Assembly: GCA_002842465.1 (NCBI GenBank)
Contig: PHDA01000003.1
Span: forward strand, 1 to 64,000
Source of the DNA: Bacteroidetes bacterium HGW-Bacteroidetes-7
Lineage (GTDB): Bacteria; Bacteroidota; Bacteroidia; Bacteroidales; UBA932
Direction of reading: 5' to 3'
DNA length: 64,000 nt
Position 1 is the stretch's first letter. Each line of letters opens with the position of its first letter. A program made the position numbers and the translations under genes. The notes beneath the pieces were generated by a model, which was not told the DNA's origin, searched no databases, and saw only the letters and a list, made by a program, of their open reading frames with translations. Positions 56,563 to 64,000 of the stretch are shown in pieces.

Positions 56563-59010
56563 TTATTGAGATATCGAAAAGATCTCTCCTTCCAAAGTTA
56601 AGCCTTCAATCGAGATATTATGACGAGTCTTTCTATCGCTTGAATAATAAGTAATTACAGCCTTACCGTCCTCGTCTGTCTTAATCATTGGATTCCAATA
56701 AAGAGTAGTTCTGGTATCAAAGGAAACTGAATTGTTGTCCTCTTCAAGGGAATAATCGGGCGAATAGAACTTAGATGGCTTTTGCCATCCCAGAGGCCTT
56801 GCAAAAATTGTATTGAAGTACATATCAGGTGATCTGGCCAGGCTCGAGACAGAGTATCTCAGAGTTACAAGAACAACCCCGGAAAGGGTTCTGTAGAGAA
56901 ACCCCTCATTACCTCTTAGAAAGGCCACATTCTCAACATCATCCACCATATATTTGTCAAGATCGCCTGTACTGCCAACTCTGAGTCTGTTTATATAAAC
57001 GTGTGGTTCTTCCTTCTCTCCGGTGATTGTGGCGCTTCTTGTCGAGAGCATAATTCTTGAACCATCCTCTGCACTGCCTCCATGCATCAGACCCGGGAAT
57101 GTTCCCAATATGTAATCAAAGAGAGACCATCCGGCATATATGTCCAGATCTTCCCTCTCTCTTATTTGTCGCTTATCAAAGGTTTGATTGAAAGGAGAAG
57201 GATTGTGCTTTGCAGCGACCTTATAGTTGGATGTAACCGTCGCAGCAGTGAGCATTATTGATCCTAAGCCTCCTGATTGTTCAAAAATTCTGAAATAACT
57301 GTCGTCCGAAGCAGCATCTCTTTTTATACGAGGAGTTGGTAAAAATTGGTAGTAGGTAAGGGATGGGAATGTCTGTTTTGCCAACTCCAGATAATAACCC
57401 TTTTGCCCCTCTTTGCCTGTACAGGATATTATAAACCCGGTACTATCGGCAAAATCCAGATCCGAAACAATAAAGTTCCCGGTTTTGTTGAGGTTCTCAC
57501 TTACAGCAAGGTTGATTTCAGGAGCCAAAACAGAAATGGTGGCTCTTTTGGTATTTCTGAAATTGCTGGTGGCCCTTCCTGAGACAGTTTGGGTAAACTC
57601 CTTTTGATACCAGGGTCTGTTTGCAGCCCTTTTGCCATTAAATCCAAAGTCACCGGAGAGAATTGCAGGCAAATCGTAGTACCTCCATCCTTGAACCATC
57701 ATAAGCAGATCTATTGCCCTCTCTCTATCTTTGTTACTTTCGTCAAAGTACCATGCTGCCCTCTCAATCTGCCCCCTCAATTCAGAGGTGAGATGCATAT
57801 ATGATTTCAAATTGTCTGAATAGGGTTGGGCAGGTGCAAGAAAACTATCTGTAACAGATATTGAAAACTCTCCTTTTACAGGTATTCCGGATGAATCTTT
57901 CAGGCTTATTTTTATTGTTGCCTTCTCTCTTCTCTCCAGCTCATCAGATGGTTTATCTGTCTCCACTACAGTCTGCAAAGAATTTTCGGGGAATCTGAAA
58001 ATCAGCCTCTCAGCCAAAACGTTTAAATCGTTATCAATCAATAGAATGTGATTTATGCCCGGCTGCAGATTGTTCTCATTAAGAATAAATACTCTTTCGT
58101 CTCTTGTGAGTTCTTCAAAAAAGAGTATTTCGTCACCATCATGCACTAATATATTAGCTCCTTTTGAGATAAAATCATTAGTTATAAGCGTGTTGATAAA
58201 AATTCTGCCATCACGGTTGAGTACATTGATTGCAGCACCCTGATGTTCGGCAGGTGGCAGATTAAACCTATGGTTACCGCCTTTTCCATCTGGAACAAGC
58301 ACATAGTAAATGTCAGCTGATGCTGCATAGAACCTGAACTTTCCCATACCGTTGTGCTCGGTTGAAATATTTGTAATTGCAGAGTCTCTGCTGTTATATA
58401 GAGTTCCCTTAAGATCTGTTCCTCTGCCCTCATTATCAGTAGCTTTAAAAGCGATAAGGGTGAATTTGCCGGAGATTATCCGCCCGCTCTCAGGGAAAAA
58501 TTGTAACGATACAACCGATGAATCTTTCTCTATCGGCACAGTTGCCGTGTCAACAGAGTCTGCAGTATCTTTATATGCGGGATTTATAACTGAAATTTTT
58601 TTGTGAAACATATAGTCCGGGAGTGAATTTACCATCCATTGGCTGTAGGCCCTTAATGTGTATTCACCGGTTGGTATAGAGTGGCTTATAGGTACTCTTC
58701 CCGCAATGCCCTCCTCCCCGTATTTTATCTTTACACGTGAGATAAGCGTGTCTCCGTATAGCTCAACATAAATGAATCGACTCTCCTCAAATACTGAGAT
58801 AGGAGTGTTGTTTTTTAGATAGCCTTTGAACCAGATAAACTCACCGGATACATAGAGCGATTTGTCTGTATGAAGAAAAAGTTTTTCAGGAGAGCTCTCC
58901 TCTGCAAACTTGGAATATCTGCTCAGAACAGAATCTTTAACACTCTGTGTCCACAGGTTGCTGCTAAACAAGAGAAGTATGCAGGTAAGGAAAAAGGTTG
59001 ATTTCTTCAT
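56563..59010 (-). CDS. Large exported MG2/plug-like protein
   Basis: This 815-residue protein has a signal peptide (CILLLFSSNLWTQS). The N-terminal third has an MG2 (macroglobulin-like) domain (KLFLHTDKSLYVSGEFIWFK; GEYTLRAYSQWMVNS), then further Ig-like strands (EKATIKISLKDSSGIPVKGE) and a C-terminal region with a TonB-plug-like stretch (IYAGWSLFDYILGTFPGLM; MLSTRSATITGEKEEPHVYI; GVVLVTLRYSV). Such multi-domain proteins are common in Bacteroidota; no full barrel follows the plug, so it is not itself a receptor. It probably sits in the envelope. Function is unknown. Confidence 0.78.
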   Translation of the reverse strand: MKKSTFFLTCILLLFSSNLWTQSVKDSVLSRYSKFAEESSPEKLFLHTDKSLYVSGEFIWFKGYLKNNTPISVFEESRFIYVELYGDTLISRVKIKYGEEGIAGRVPISHSIPTGEYTLRAYSQWMVNSLPDYMFHKKISVINPAYKDTADSVDTATVPIEKDSSVVSLQFFPESGRIISGKFTLIAFKATDNEGRGTDLKGTLYNSRDSAITNISTEHNGMGKFRFYAASADIYYVLVPDGKGGNHRFNLPPAEHQGAAINVLNRDGRIFINTLITNDFISKGANILVHDGDEILFFEELTRDERVFILNENNLQPGINHILLIDNDLNVLAERLIFRFPENSLQTVVETDKPSDELERREKATIKISLKDSSGIPVKGEFSISVTDSFLAPAQPYSDNLKSYMHLTSELRGQIERAAWYFDESNKDRERAIDLLMMVQGWRYYDLPAILSGDFGFNGKRAANRPWYQKEFTQTVSGRATSNFRNTKRATISVLAPEINLAVSENLNKTGNFIVSDLDFADSTGFIISCTGKEGQKGYYLELAKQTFPSLTYYQFLPTPRIKRDAASDDSYFRIFEQSGGLGSIMLTAATVTSNYKVAAKHNPSPFNQTFDKRQIREREDLDIYAGWSLFDYILGTFPGLMHGGSAEDGSRIMLSTRSATITGEKEEPHVYINRLRVGSTGDLDKYMVDDVENVAFLRGNEGFLYRTLSGVVLVTLRYSVSSLARSPDMYFNTIFARPLGWQKPSKFYSPDYSLEEDNNSVSFDTRTTLYWNPMIKTDEDGKAVITYYSSDRKTRHNISIEGLTLEGEIFSISQ

Positions 59011-59080
59011 AATTAAGACTTAAGCAAAAAATATTTTGCGAATCTATGAAAAAAATCAGGACTGTTGATTGGAATATAAA

Positions 59081-59116
59081 TAAAAAGAGACCGGAAATAC
59101 AAAAAATCCGGTCTCT
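59081..59116 (-). terminator. Terminator of the POT transporter gene
   Basis: AGAGACCGG (59086-59094) pairs perfectly with CCGGTCTCT (59108-59116) over a 13-base loop, followed on the minus strand by TTTTT. It lies 32 bases after the transporter stop. Confidence 0.75.
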
Positions 59117-59147
59117 CTGTCTTTCTGGCATTAATGCCGTTTAATTA

Positions 59148-60674
59148 CTACTTAGATACCCTTTCTAGCCACTTAAGCATGAAGAGCATTGTGCCCATTG
59201 ATATAACACAGGCTACTACAAACAAACTCCATGTCAACCAGATTGGAACGTTATCGTAGAAAATTGCTCCGATAAACAGTAGCTGGTTACCCAGTGCCGT
59301 GGCACCGAGCCAACCTCCCTGCATCAGACCCTGATATTGCGGAGGAGCAACTTTTGAAACGAATGAAATACCAAGAGGGCTGATAAATAGCTCTGCAACA
59401 GTAAGGATAAAATATGTTCCCATAAGAAGGAATGGAGTTACCTTCATTGCCTCAGGTAAGCTACCCATAGCTGTTACGCTCTGGCTGTCCGGAAGACCAA
59501 ATGAACCCAATGCCATAACTGTAAAACCGATTGCGGCGATAAGCATACCTATTGCAATCTTTTTAGGAGTTGATGGTTCGATGCCCTTAGCCCTCAGCCA
59601 TCCGAAAATAGCAATTACGACAGGAGTAAGGAACACTACAAACAGTGGGTTAAAACTCTGGAAATCCTCAACGGCCATGTTGTACCCGAAAAGATTCAAT
59701 GATGTGTAATCCCTTGCGAAGAATGTGAGGGTCAGACCGTTTTGGTGGAAAGAGAACCAGAAGAAGATAACAACTGCAAATACAGCAAACAGTGCATAGA
59801 TACGTTGTTTAACCTCTTTTGCATCCATCTGAATCTCACCTCTTGCAGCAGCATCGGCAGCTGCATCCTTTTTGCTTTTGGCATCCGGAAGTTTATGTTT
59901 GTTAATAAGGAAAATACCAACAGAGATAAGCATGGTTAAGATTGCAACTCCAAAGGCATAGTGAAAACCTGTAACAAATGAGTTTAGGTAAGAGTTAACA
60001 AAACCATCCATGTTACCTGCAAATGCACCTGTTAAGTCAACTTTGGCGGCCAGCTCTGTAAGCCTTACACTACCTTCAGCTGTAAGTGTTCCGTCAAGAT
60101 ACTGGTGACACATTGAAGGGAGACTTGGATTATATTCAAACCCGTTTTTAGCAAGCCAAAGGGCTCTTACATATTTTGCAACAAAAGGAGCAAACATTGC
60201 ACCTACATTGATAAACATGTAGAAAAGCTGGAACCCTGAATCACGTAATTTGCTATATTCCGGCTTGTCATACATTTGACCCACAAGAGCCTGAAGGTTA
60301 CCTTTGAAAAGTCCGTTACCAAATGCAATTGTAAATAGACCAACGCATGAGATAATCAGAAAAAGGGTTTTGTTTGGAACAGGAGTTGGGGTAGGAATTG
60401 CGATCATCAGATAACCCAAGGCCATAACAAAGAGACCCACTAATATGGTGCCTTTATAATTCCTTGTTTTATCGGCTATCAATCCGCCTACAAGTGCCAG
60501 GATGTAAATCAAAGCATAGAAAACGGAATAAATTATACCGGCGTTTGTACCGTCAAGGCCAAATTTGGCCTGAAGGAACAGCACCAGGATAGCCATCATG
60601 GTGTAAAAACCAAAGCGTTCGCCCATGTTTGCAAGGGCTGCAGCCATTAATCCTTTTGGTTGTCCTTTGAACAT
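59148..60674 (-). CDS. POT-family proton-coupled peptide transporter
   Basis: This 508-residue inner membrane transporter of di- and tripeptides (MFS, PTR2/POT) has 12 or more helices and the signature ANMGERFGFYTMMAILVLF (ExxERFxYY motif, helix 1) near the N-terminus. GNGLFKGNLQALVGQMYD (second POT signature) and a C-terminal PPQYQGLMQGGWLGATALGNQL also fit. The start at 60674 (MFKGQPKGLM) is preferred to an in-frame TTG at 60683. Peptide uptake matches a proteolytic anaerobe that also has a histidine dipeptidase gene 2 kb away. Confidence 0.93.
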   Translation of the reverse strand: MFKGQPKGLMAAALANMGERFGFYTMMAILVLFLQAKFGLDGTNAGIIYSVFYALIYILALVGGLIADKTRNYKGTILVGLFVMALGYLMIAIPTPTPVPNKTLFLIISCVGLFTIAFGNGLFKGNLQALVGQMYDKPEYSKLRDSGFQLFYMFINVGAMFAPFVAKYVRALWLAKNGFEYNPSLPSMCHQYLDGTLTAEGSVRLTELAAKVDLTGAFAGNMDGFVNSYLNSFVTGFHYAFGVAILTMLISVGIFLINKHKLPDAKSKKDAAADAAARGEIQMDAKEVKQRIYALFAVFAVVIFFWFSFHQNGLTLTFFARDYTSLNLFGYNMAVEDFQSFNPLFVVFLTPVVIAIFGWLRAKGIEPSTPKKIAIGMLIAAIGFTVMALGSFGLPDSQSVTAMGSLPEAMKVTPFLLMGTYFILTVAELFISPLGISFVSKVAPPQYQGLMQGGWLGATALGNQLLFIGAIFYDNVPIWLTWSLFVVACVISMGTMLFMLKWLERVSK

Positions 60675-60735
60675 AAAAATCAAATTATTAGTTAGTGTAT
60701 AAAATCTAATGTTCGCAAAAATAATAAAATTTGGA

Positions 60736-60743
60736 TAACTTTG
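60736..60743 (+). promoter_or_regulatory. -7 box for the acyltransferase gene
   Basis: TAACTTTG precedes the ATG at 60764 by 20 bases and covers the region where a TTG start (60731) would otherwise lie. Confidence 0.55.
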
Positions 60744-60763
60744 TTAAAAACTTAAAGCATCGG

Positions 60764-61660
60764 ATGACTAAAACTGCATTTTTATTACTTGCCTCCATCA
60801 TCTATCTTATATCTCTTTTACCATTAAGGGTCCATTACTTTTTTTCTTCAATTCTGGTTTTCTTCATAAGCAAAGTAATGGGATACAGAAGATATACCTC
60901 AACCATTAATATTTCAAGATCATTTCCTGAATTTAAGTATGACAAGGTTGAGAAGACTGTTAACAAATTTTTCAAAAATTTCTCGGAAATTGTTGCTGAA
61001 ACCATTTGGATTATTTCGGCATCCGAGAAAAGTGTATCTAAAATGGTTGCTATTTCTAATCCTGAAGTTTTAAGTGAAATTTATAACAGGGGAGAATCTT
61101 TGATTCTGGTAGGAGGGCATACGGGAAACTGGGAGGCTATTACCAGATTGGAACTCTTCTCATCTCCTTCTCCCATAGGGTTTAAAGGGAAAAGAGTGGT
61201 TGTTGCCTACAAGAGGCAGCATAGTAAATTGTCTGACACCCTAATCCGGTGGACAAGGAGTACCCACAAAACAGCAAATCTGGTAGAATCCGGATCCCTT
61301 GCCAGGTATATGCTCAAAAACAAGAAAGAACAACATTGCTATATCCTCTATGCCGATCAGACCCCTTTGCCTGGCTCAAAATTTGTGGTTAATTTTCTCC
61401 ATAGAGAAACCACAATGATAAATGGTCCGGAGGTATTGTCGAGACTGACAGACTGTGCAGTGGTTTATTTTGAGATGATTAGAGAGAGTAGGGGCAGGTA
61501 TAAAATTGTTTTTACAAAAATTACCGACCGCCCATCAGGGTTAAAAGAGGGCGAAATAACCGAAAAATATGCCCGGCTGCTTGAAGAGACCATAAAAAAC
61601 AACCCGGATAACTGGTTGTGGTCCCATAAGAGGTGGAAAAGAGGGGTTGAGGAGAACTGA
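60764..61660 (+). CDS. Lipid A-type late acyltransferase (LpxL/HtrB family)
   Basis: This 298-residue membrane-anchored acyltransferase has an N-terminal helix (TAFLLLASIIYLISLLPL) and the catalytic motif GGHTGNWEAI (H-x4-E, about residue 123). The second block is YADQTPLPGSKFVVNFLHRET, typical of the lysophospholipid/lipid A acyltransferase group. It should add a secondary acyl chain to lipid A or a related lipid. The protein is short for LpxL but normal for Bacteroidota. It has its own promoter, and DUF4831 follows 57 bases later. Confidence 0.85.
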   Translation: MTKTAFLLLASIIYLISLLPLRVHYFFSSILVFFISKVMGYRRYTSTINISRSFPEFKYDKVEKTVNKFFKNFSEIVAETIWIISASEKSVSKMVAISNPEVLSEIYNRGESLILVGGHTGNWEAITRLELFSSPSPIGFKGKRVVVAYKRQHSKLSDTLIRWTRSTHKTANLVESGSLARYMLKNKKEQHCYILYADQTPLPGSKFVVNFLHRETTMINGPEVLSRLTDCAVVYFEMIRESRGRYKIVFTKITDRPSGLKEGEITEKYARLLEETIKNNPDNWLWSHKRWKRGVEEN

Positions 61661-61717
61661 ATGCCATTAACGATTGTTTAATATTTTGATAATACACAGA
61701 TCATAACAAGGAGAGAC

Positions 61718-62794
61718 ATGAAAAATCTATTTAAGATTCTACTGATTGCAATAGCAATGGTTACAACTATCAGGGCTGAATCACAAATCATCAATCCGGG
61801 ACAAGGTGTCCCTGCCGGAGCCATAGTCTATTCATTACCTATGACAGCTGTGCATCTTACGGTAAGTGCAGAAAACGAGCTGTTTACGGCAGGCCCATAT
61901 GCAAGATTTGCACAGAAATACCTGGGAGTACAGGCAAGAGAAGAGAACAGAGAGACTTACAGAATCACATCTGTTGCGATGGTACCTTACATTGAGGCCG
62001 ACCCTTCGATAAACATTGCGCTTAATCTTGGGAATAATAAAAATGCCTCAGCAAATTTTCTTGAGATGATTAATCAAGGGCTCATAATGTGGTCTGACTC
62101 CAATGCCGGTAAGATGGCAAAAATTCAATTCCCATCTTTGGCAAGTAATTCGGACTTTTTAAGATCAATGTCGGGATCAAATCTGACAAACGAAATGACA
62201 ACCCTTTACAGAACGGTTCAGGGAAGATCAAGCCTTGACAGAGCTGCTGTACAGCAAAGTCAGGTTGTTGAGAAAAGTCTTGAAAAGAGAGCTGAAGAGA
62301 CTGCCAATATGATCTTTAAACTTAGAGCAAAAAGGCTTGATATTATTACCGGAGAGACTGACGCAACATTTAGTGGAGATGCTCTCAGGGCAGCCATAGC
62401 TGAAATTAACCGACTTGAACAGGAGTACCTTGATCTTTTCCTAGGCAAAACTGACATTGGAAAACAGACGATGTCGTTTGATGTGGTTCCAAAAACAGAC
62501 AATGAAAAACAGATCTATATTGCTTTCAGAATTTCCGATACACAAGGGCTTCTGCCTGCAAGCAATTTATCAGGACGCCCTGTAGTTTTGGAGCTAATCA
62601 GAGAGGAGGCATCTGCGGCCGTAAACATGGATGCAACAGTTGCTGCAAAAGGGAGAGTTATCTACAGAAAACCTGCGATGGTTAATGCAAGGCTTAATGA
62701 CGGACAAACATTGCTTATGCAGTCAAGAATTCCTGTTTATCAACTTGGCAATATGATGTCATTCCCTATTGAAATTGCTACAGGAAGGTTGTAA
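61718..62794 (+). CDS. DUF4831 family secreted protein
   Basis: This 358-residue protein has a signal peptide (LLIAIAMVTTIRAESQ). It follows the DUF4831 pattern: VYSLPMTAVHLTVSAENELF, AGPYARFAQKYLGVQAREEN, and a C-terminal MQSRIPVYQLGNMMSFPIEI stretch. The family is Bacteroidota-specific and of unknown function, probably envelope-associated. Unusually for this genome, a good Shine-Dalgarno-like AAGGAGA lies 6 bases before the ATG. The central segment (residues about 160-240) is helical and may be coiled. Confidence 0.85.
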   Translation: MKNLFKILLIAIAMVTTIRAESQIINPGQGVPAGAIVYSLPMTAVHLTVSAENELFTAGPYARFAQKYLGVQAREENRETYRITSVAMVPYIEADPSINIALNLGNNKNASANFLEMINQGLIMWSDSNAGKMAKIQFPSLASNSDFLRSMSGSNLTNEMTTLYRTVQGRSSLDRAAVQQSQVVEKSLEKRAEETANMIFKLRAKRLDIITGETDATFSGDALRAAIAEINRLEQEYLDLFLGKTDIGKQTMSFDVVPKTDNEKQIYIAFRISDTQGLLPASNLSGRPVVLELIREEASAAVNMDATVAAKGRVIYRKPAMVNARLNDGQTLLMQSRIPVYQLGNMMSFPIEIATGRL

Positions 62795-62872
62795 TTATGC
62801 TCCTTTTTTAGTAATTTTGATTCTTTACGCGAAAAATAATTCAATTAAATATTAATTTTTAAAATTACCGTT

Positions 62873-64000
62873 ATGGACATCAGAGAATTGAAACCCGAGA
62901 GGGTATGGACCCATTTTTATTCACTTACCCAAATTCCACGCCCTTCTAAAAAAGAGGAAAAAGCAGTGCTATTCCTTGAGAAGTTTGGTAAAGACCTGGG
63001 TCTTGAGACAATAAAAGACCAACTGGGAAACATTATCATCAGAAAGCCCGCCAGCAAAGGCATGGAGAACAGAAAAGGGATTATTTTCCAGGCCCACATA
63101 GATATGGTTCCACAGAAGAACAGTGACAAAGTACACGATTTTGAAAAAGATCCGATTATACCAAGAGTAGTTGAAGACTGGATGTACGCAACCGGAACAA
63201 CCCTTGGAGCAGATAATGGTCTAGGCATAGCAGTGGCAATGGCAGTTCTTGAAGATAAAGATATGGTGCACGGCCCTGTTGAGGCGCTCTTTACAATTGA
63301 CGAAGAGGCAGGAATGAATGGAGCAAGAGGTTTGAAAGCCGGTTTGCTTAAAGGTGATATTCTTATTAACCTTGACTCAGAGGATGAGGGAGAGCTTTAT
63401 GTAGGATGTGCAGGGGGTCTTGATGCCACTGTTAAGTTTACTTACAGCGAAGTAGCTACACCTGCAGGTACAGAAGGGTACAAGCTAAGCATAACAGGTC
63501 TTAAAGGCGGTCACTCAGGAATGGACATCGTTCTTGGCAGAGGTAATGCAAATAAGGCTCTGGTAAGAATTTTACTTCCTCTTATGAAAGATCTTGGTGT
63601 ATCTCTTGCCTCAATTGAGGGAGGAAGTCTTAGAAACGCAATTCCAAGAGAGGGTTTTGCAACACTTGCAATACCGGCTGTTAACGCAGAGGCTGCAAAA
63701 AAGGTTGTTGAAAAGCACTTTACCGAGATGAAGCATGAACTTGCTGCACACGAAGCTGATCTTAAAATTACACTTGAAAAATGTGATACCCCGGCTACAA
63801 TAATAGACAACAAAACCGCACTAAACATGGTTAAGGCTGTCTATGTGTGTCCTAACGGAGTAGAGAGGATGAGTGACGCAATGCCGGGCCTTGTTGAGAC
63901 ATCAAACAACCTTGCAATTGTTAAATCCGGCAACGGAAAAATAGAGATCAGCTGTCTTATGAGAAGTTCGGTTGATTCAGCTAAAGATATTCTTGCTGCT
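62873..64000 (+). CDS. pepD: Aminoacyl-histidine dipeptidase, 3' end outside window
   Basis: The first 376 codons of a cytosolic M20 metallopeptidase (beta-alanyl/aminoacyl-histidine dipeptidase, usually about 485 residues) are present; the reading frame runs off the window end. Metal ligands and signatures: FQAHIDMVPQ (His), TTLGADNGLGIAVAMAV (Asp), FTIDEEAGMNGARGL (two Glu), LINLDSEDEGELYVGCAGG (Asp) and KGGHSGMDI of the dimerisation part. It cleaves Xaa-His dipeptides and fits with the peptide transporter upstream. Confidence 0.95.
   Translation, partial: MDIRELKPERVWTHFYSLTQIPRPSKKEEKAVLFLEKFGKDLGLETIKDQLGNIIIRKPASKGMENRKGIIFQAHIDMVPQKNSDKVHDFEKDPIIPRVVEDWMYATGTTLGADNGLGIAVAMAVLEDKDMVHGPVEALFTIDEEAGMNGARGLKAGLLKGDILINLDSEDEGELYVGCAGGLDATVKFTYSEVATPAGTEGYKLSITGLKGGHSGMDIVLGRGNANKALVRILLPLMKDLGVSLASIEGGSLRNAIPREGFATLAIPAVNAEAAKKVVEKHFTEMKHELAAHEADLKITLEKCDTPATIIDNKTALNMVKAVYVCPNGVERMSDAMPGLVETSNNLAIVKSGNGKIEISCLMRSSVDSAKDILAA

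Noticed and set aside
1-64000. CRISPR array
   Set aside because: No set of regularly spaced identical repeats was seen on reading through the window; only short paired repeats occur.

Overview
The window is a piece of a Bacteroidota chromosome, most likely order Bacteroidales. The evidence is the -7 promoter boxes of the form TAnnTTTG that recur before genes, the near absence of Shine-Dalgarno sequences, and many Bacteroidota-type genes (BtuG-like beta-propeller, DUF4837, DUF4831, DUF4252, DUF3853, the short integrase arm family, S16 with a long acidic tail). A 1Fe superoxide reductase, a tungsten-type aldehyde ferredoxin oxidoreductase and a B12-controlled uptake pair fit a strict or nearly strict anaerobe. 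I cannot name the genus.

Bases 1-470 are chromosomal flank without a convincing gene. They hold a 172-base imperfect palindrome (16-187) and the old terminator of a tRNA-Leu gene (436-469). Bases 471-9851 are a 9.4-kb integrated element bounded by a 15-bp direct repeat, GTACCCGGAGCCGGG, whose right copy forms the 3' end of tRNA-Leu(CAA). It encodes a tyrosine recombinase, two or three small helix-turn-helix proteins, a phage-type replication protein with iteron-like repeats and an AT-rich stretch inside its gene, a terminase-small-subunit-like protein, an HK97-gp10-like protein, a fibre-like protein with a duplicated domain, one divergently transcribed gene of unknown function, and several small unknowns. 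It has no large terminase, portal, capsid, lysis or relaxase gene. I read it as a candidate phage satellite (PICI-like) of Bacteroidota; a reduced prophage remnant is the main alternative. It also carries a candidate small RNA and its own terminator, which replaces the one the tRNA lost on integration.

From 9838 onward the sequence is ordinary chromosome: tRNA-Leu and an M16 protease; a cobalamin riboswitch with a BtuB-like receptor and a BtuG-like lipoprotein; osmC, miaB, two small secreted proteins; a glycine/ornithine-lipid acyltransferase pair; rpoN, an amidohydrolase, upp, radC, rpsT and tRNA-Glu; a DUF4837/rseP/dxr/M23/superoxide reductase run; ruvX, def, a phosphohexomutase and two membrane or exported proteins; then a trehalose/osmotic module (GH15, MscS channel, fused trehalose-6-phosphate synthase/phosphatase).

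The last third holds a DUF819 membrane protein, an Omp85-like barrel, an ECF sigma operon, rimM/rpsP, a PHP phosphoesterase, a D-Ala-D-Ala dipeptidase, and a tungsten/pterin neighbourhood. That neighbourhood has AOR, a short ThiF and a ThiS/MoaD-like carrier, a DAHP synthase/chorismate mutase, a molybdopterin-domain-like lipoprotein and an orphan WtpA. It is followed by a nitroreductase, a HAD hydrolase, a large MG2/plug surface protein, a POT peptide transporter, an LpxL-like acyltransferase, DUF4831 and a pepD gene cut by the window end.
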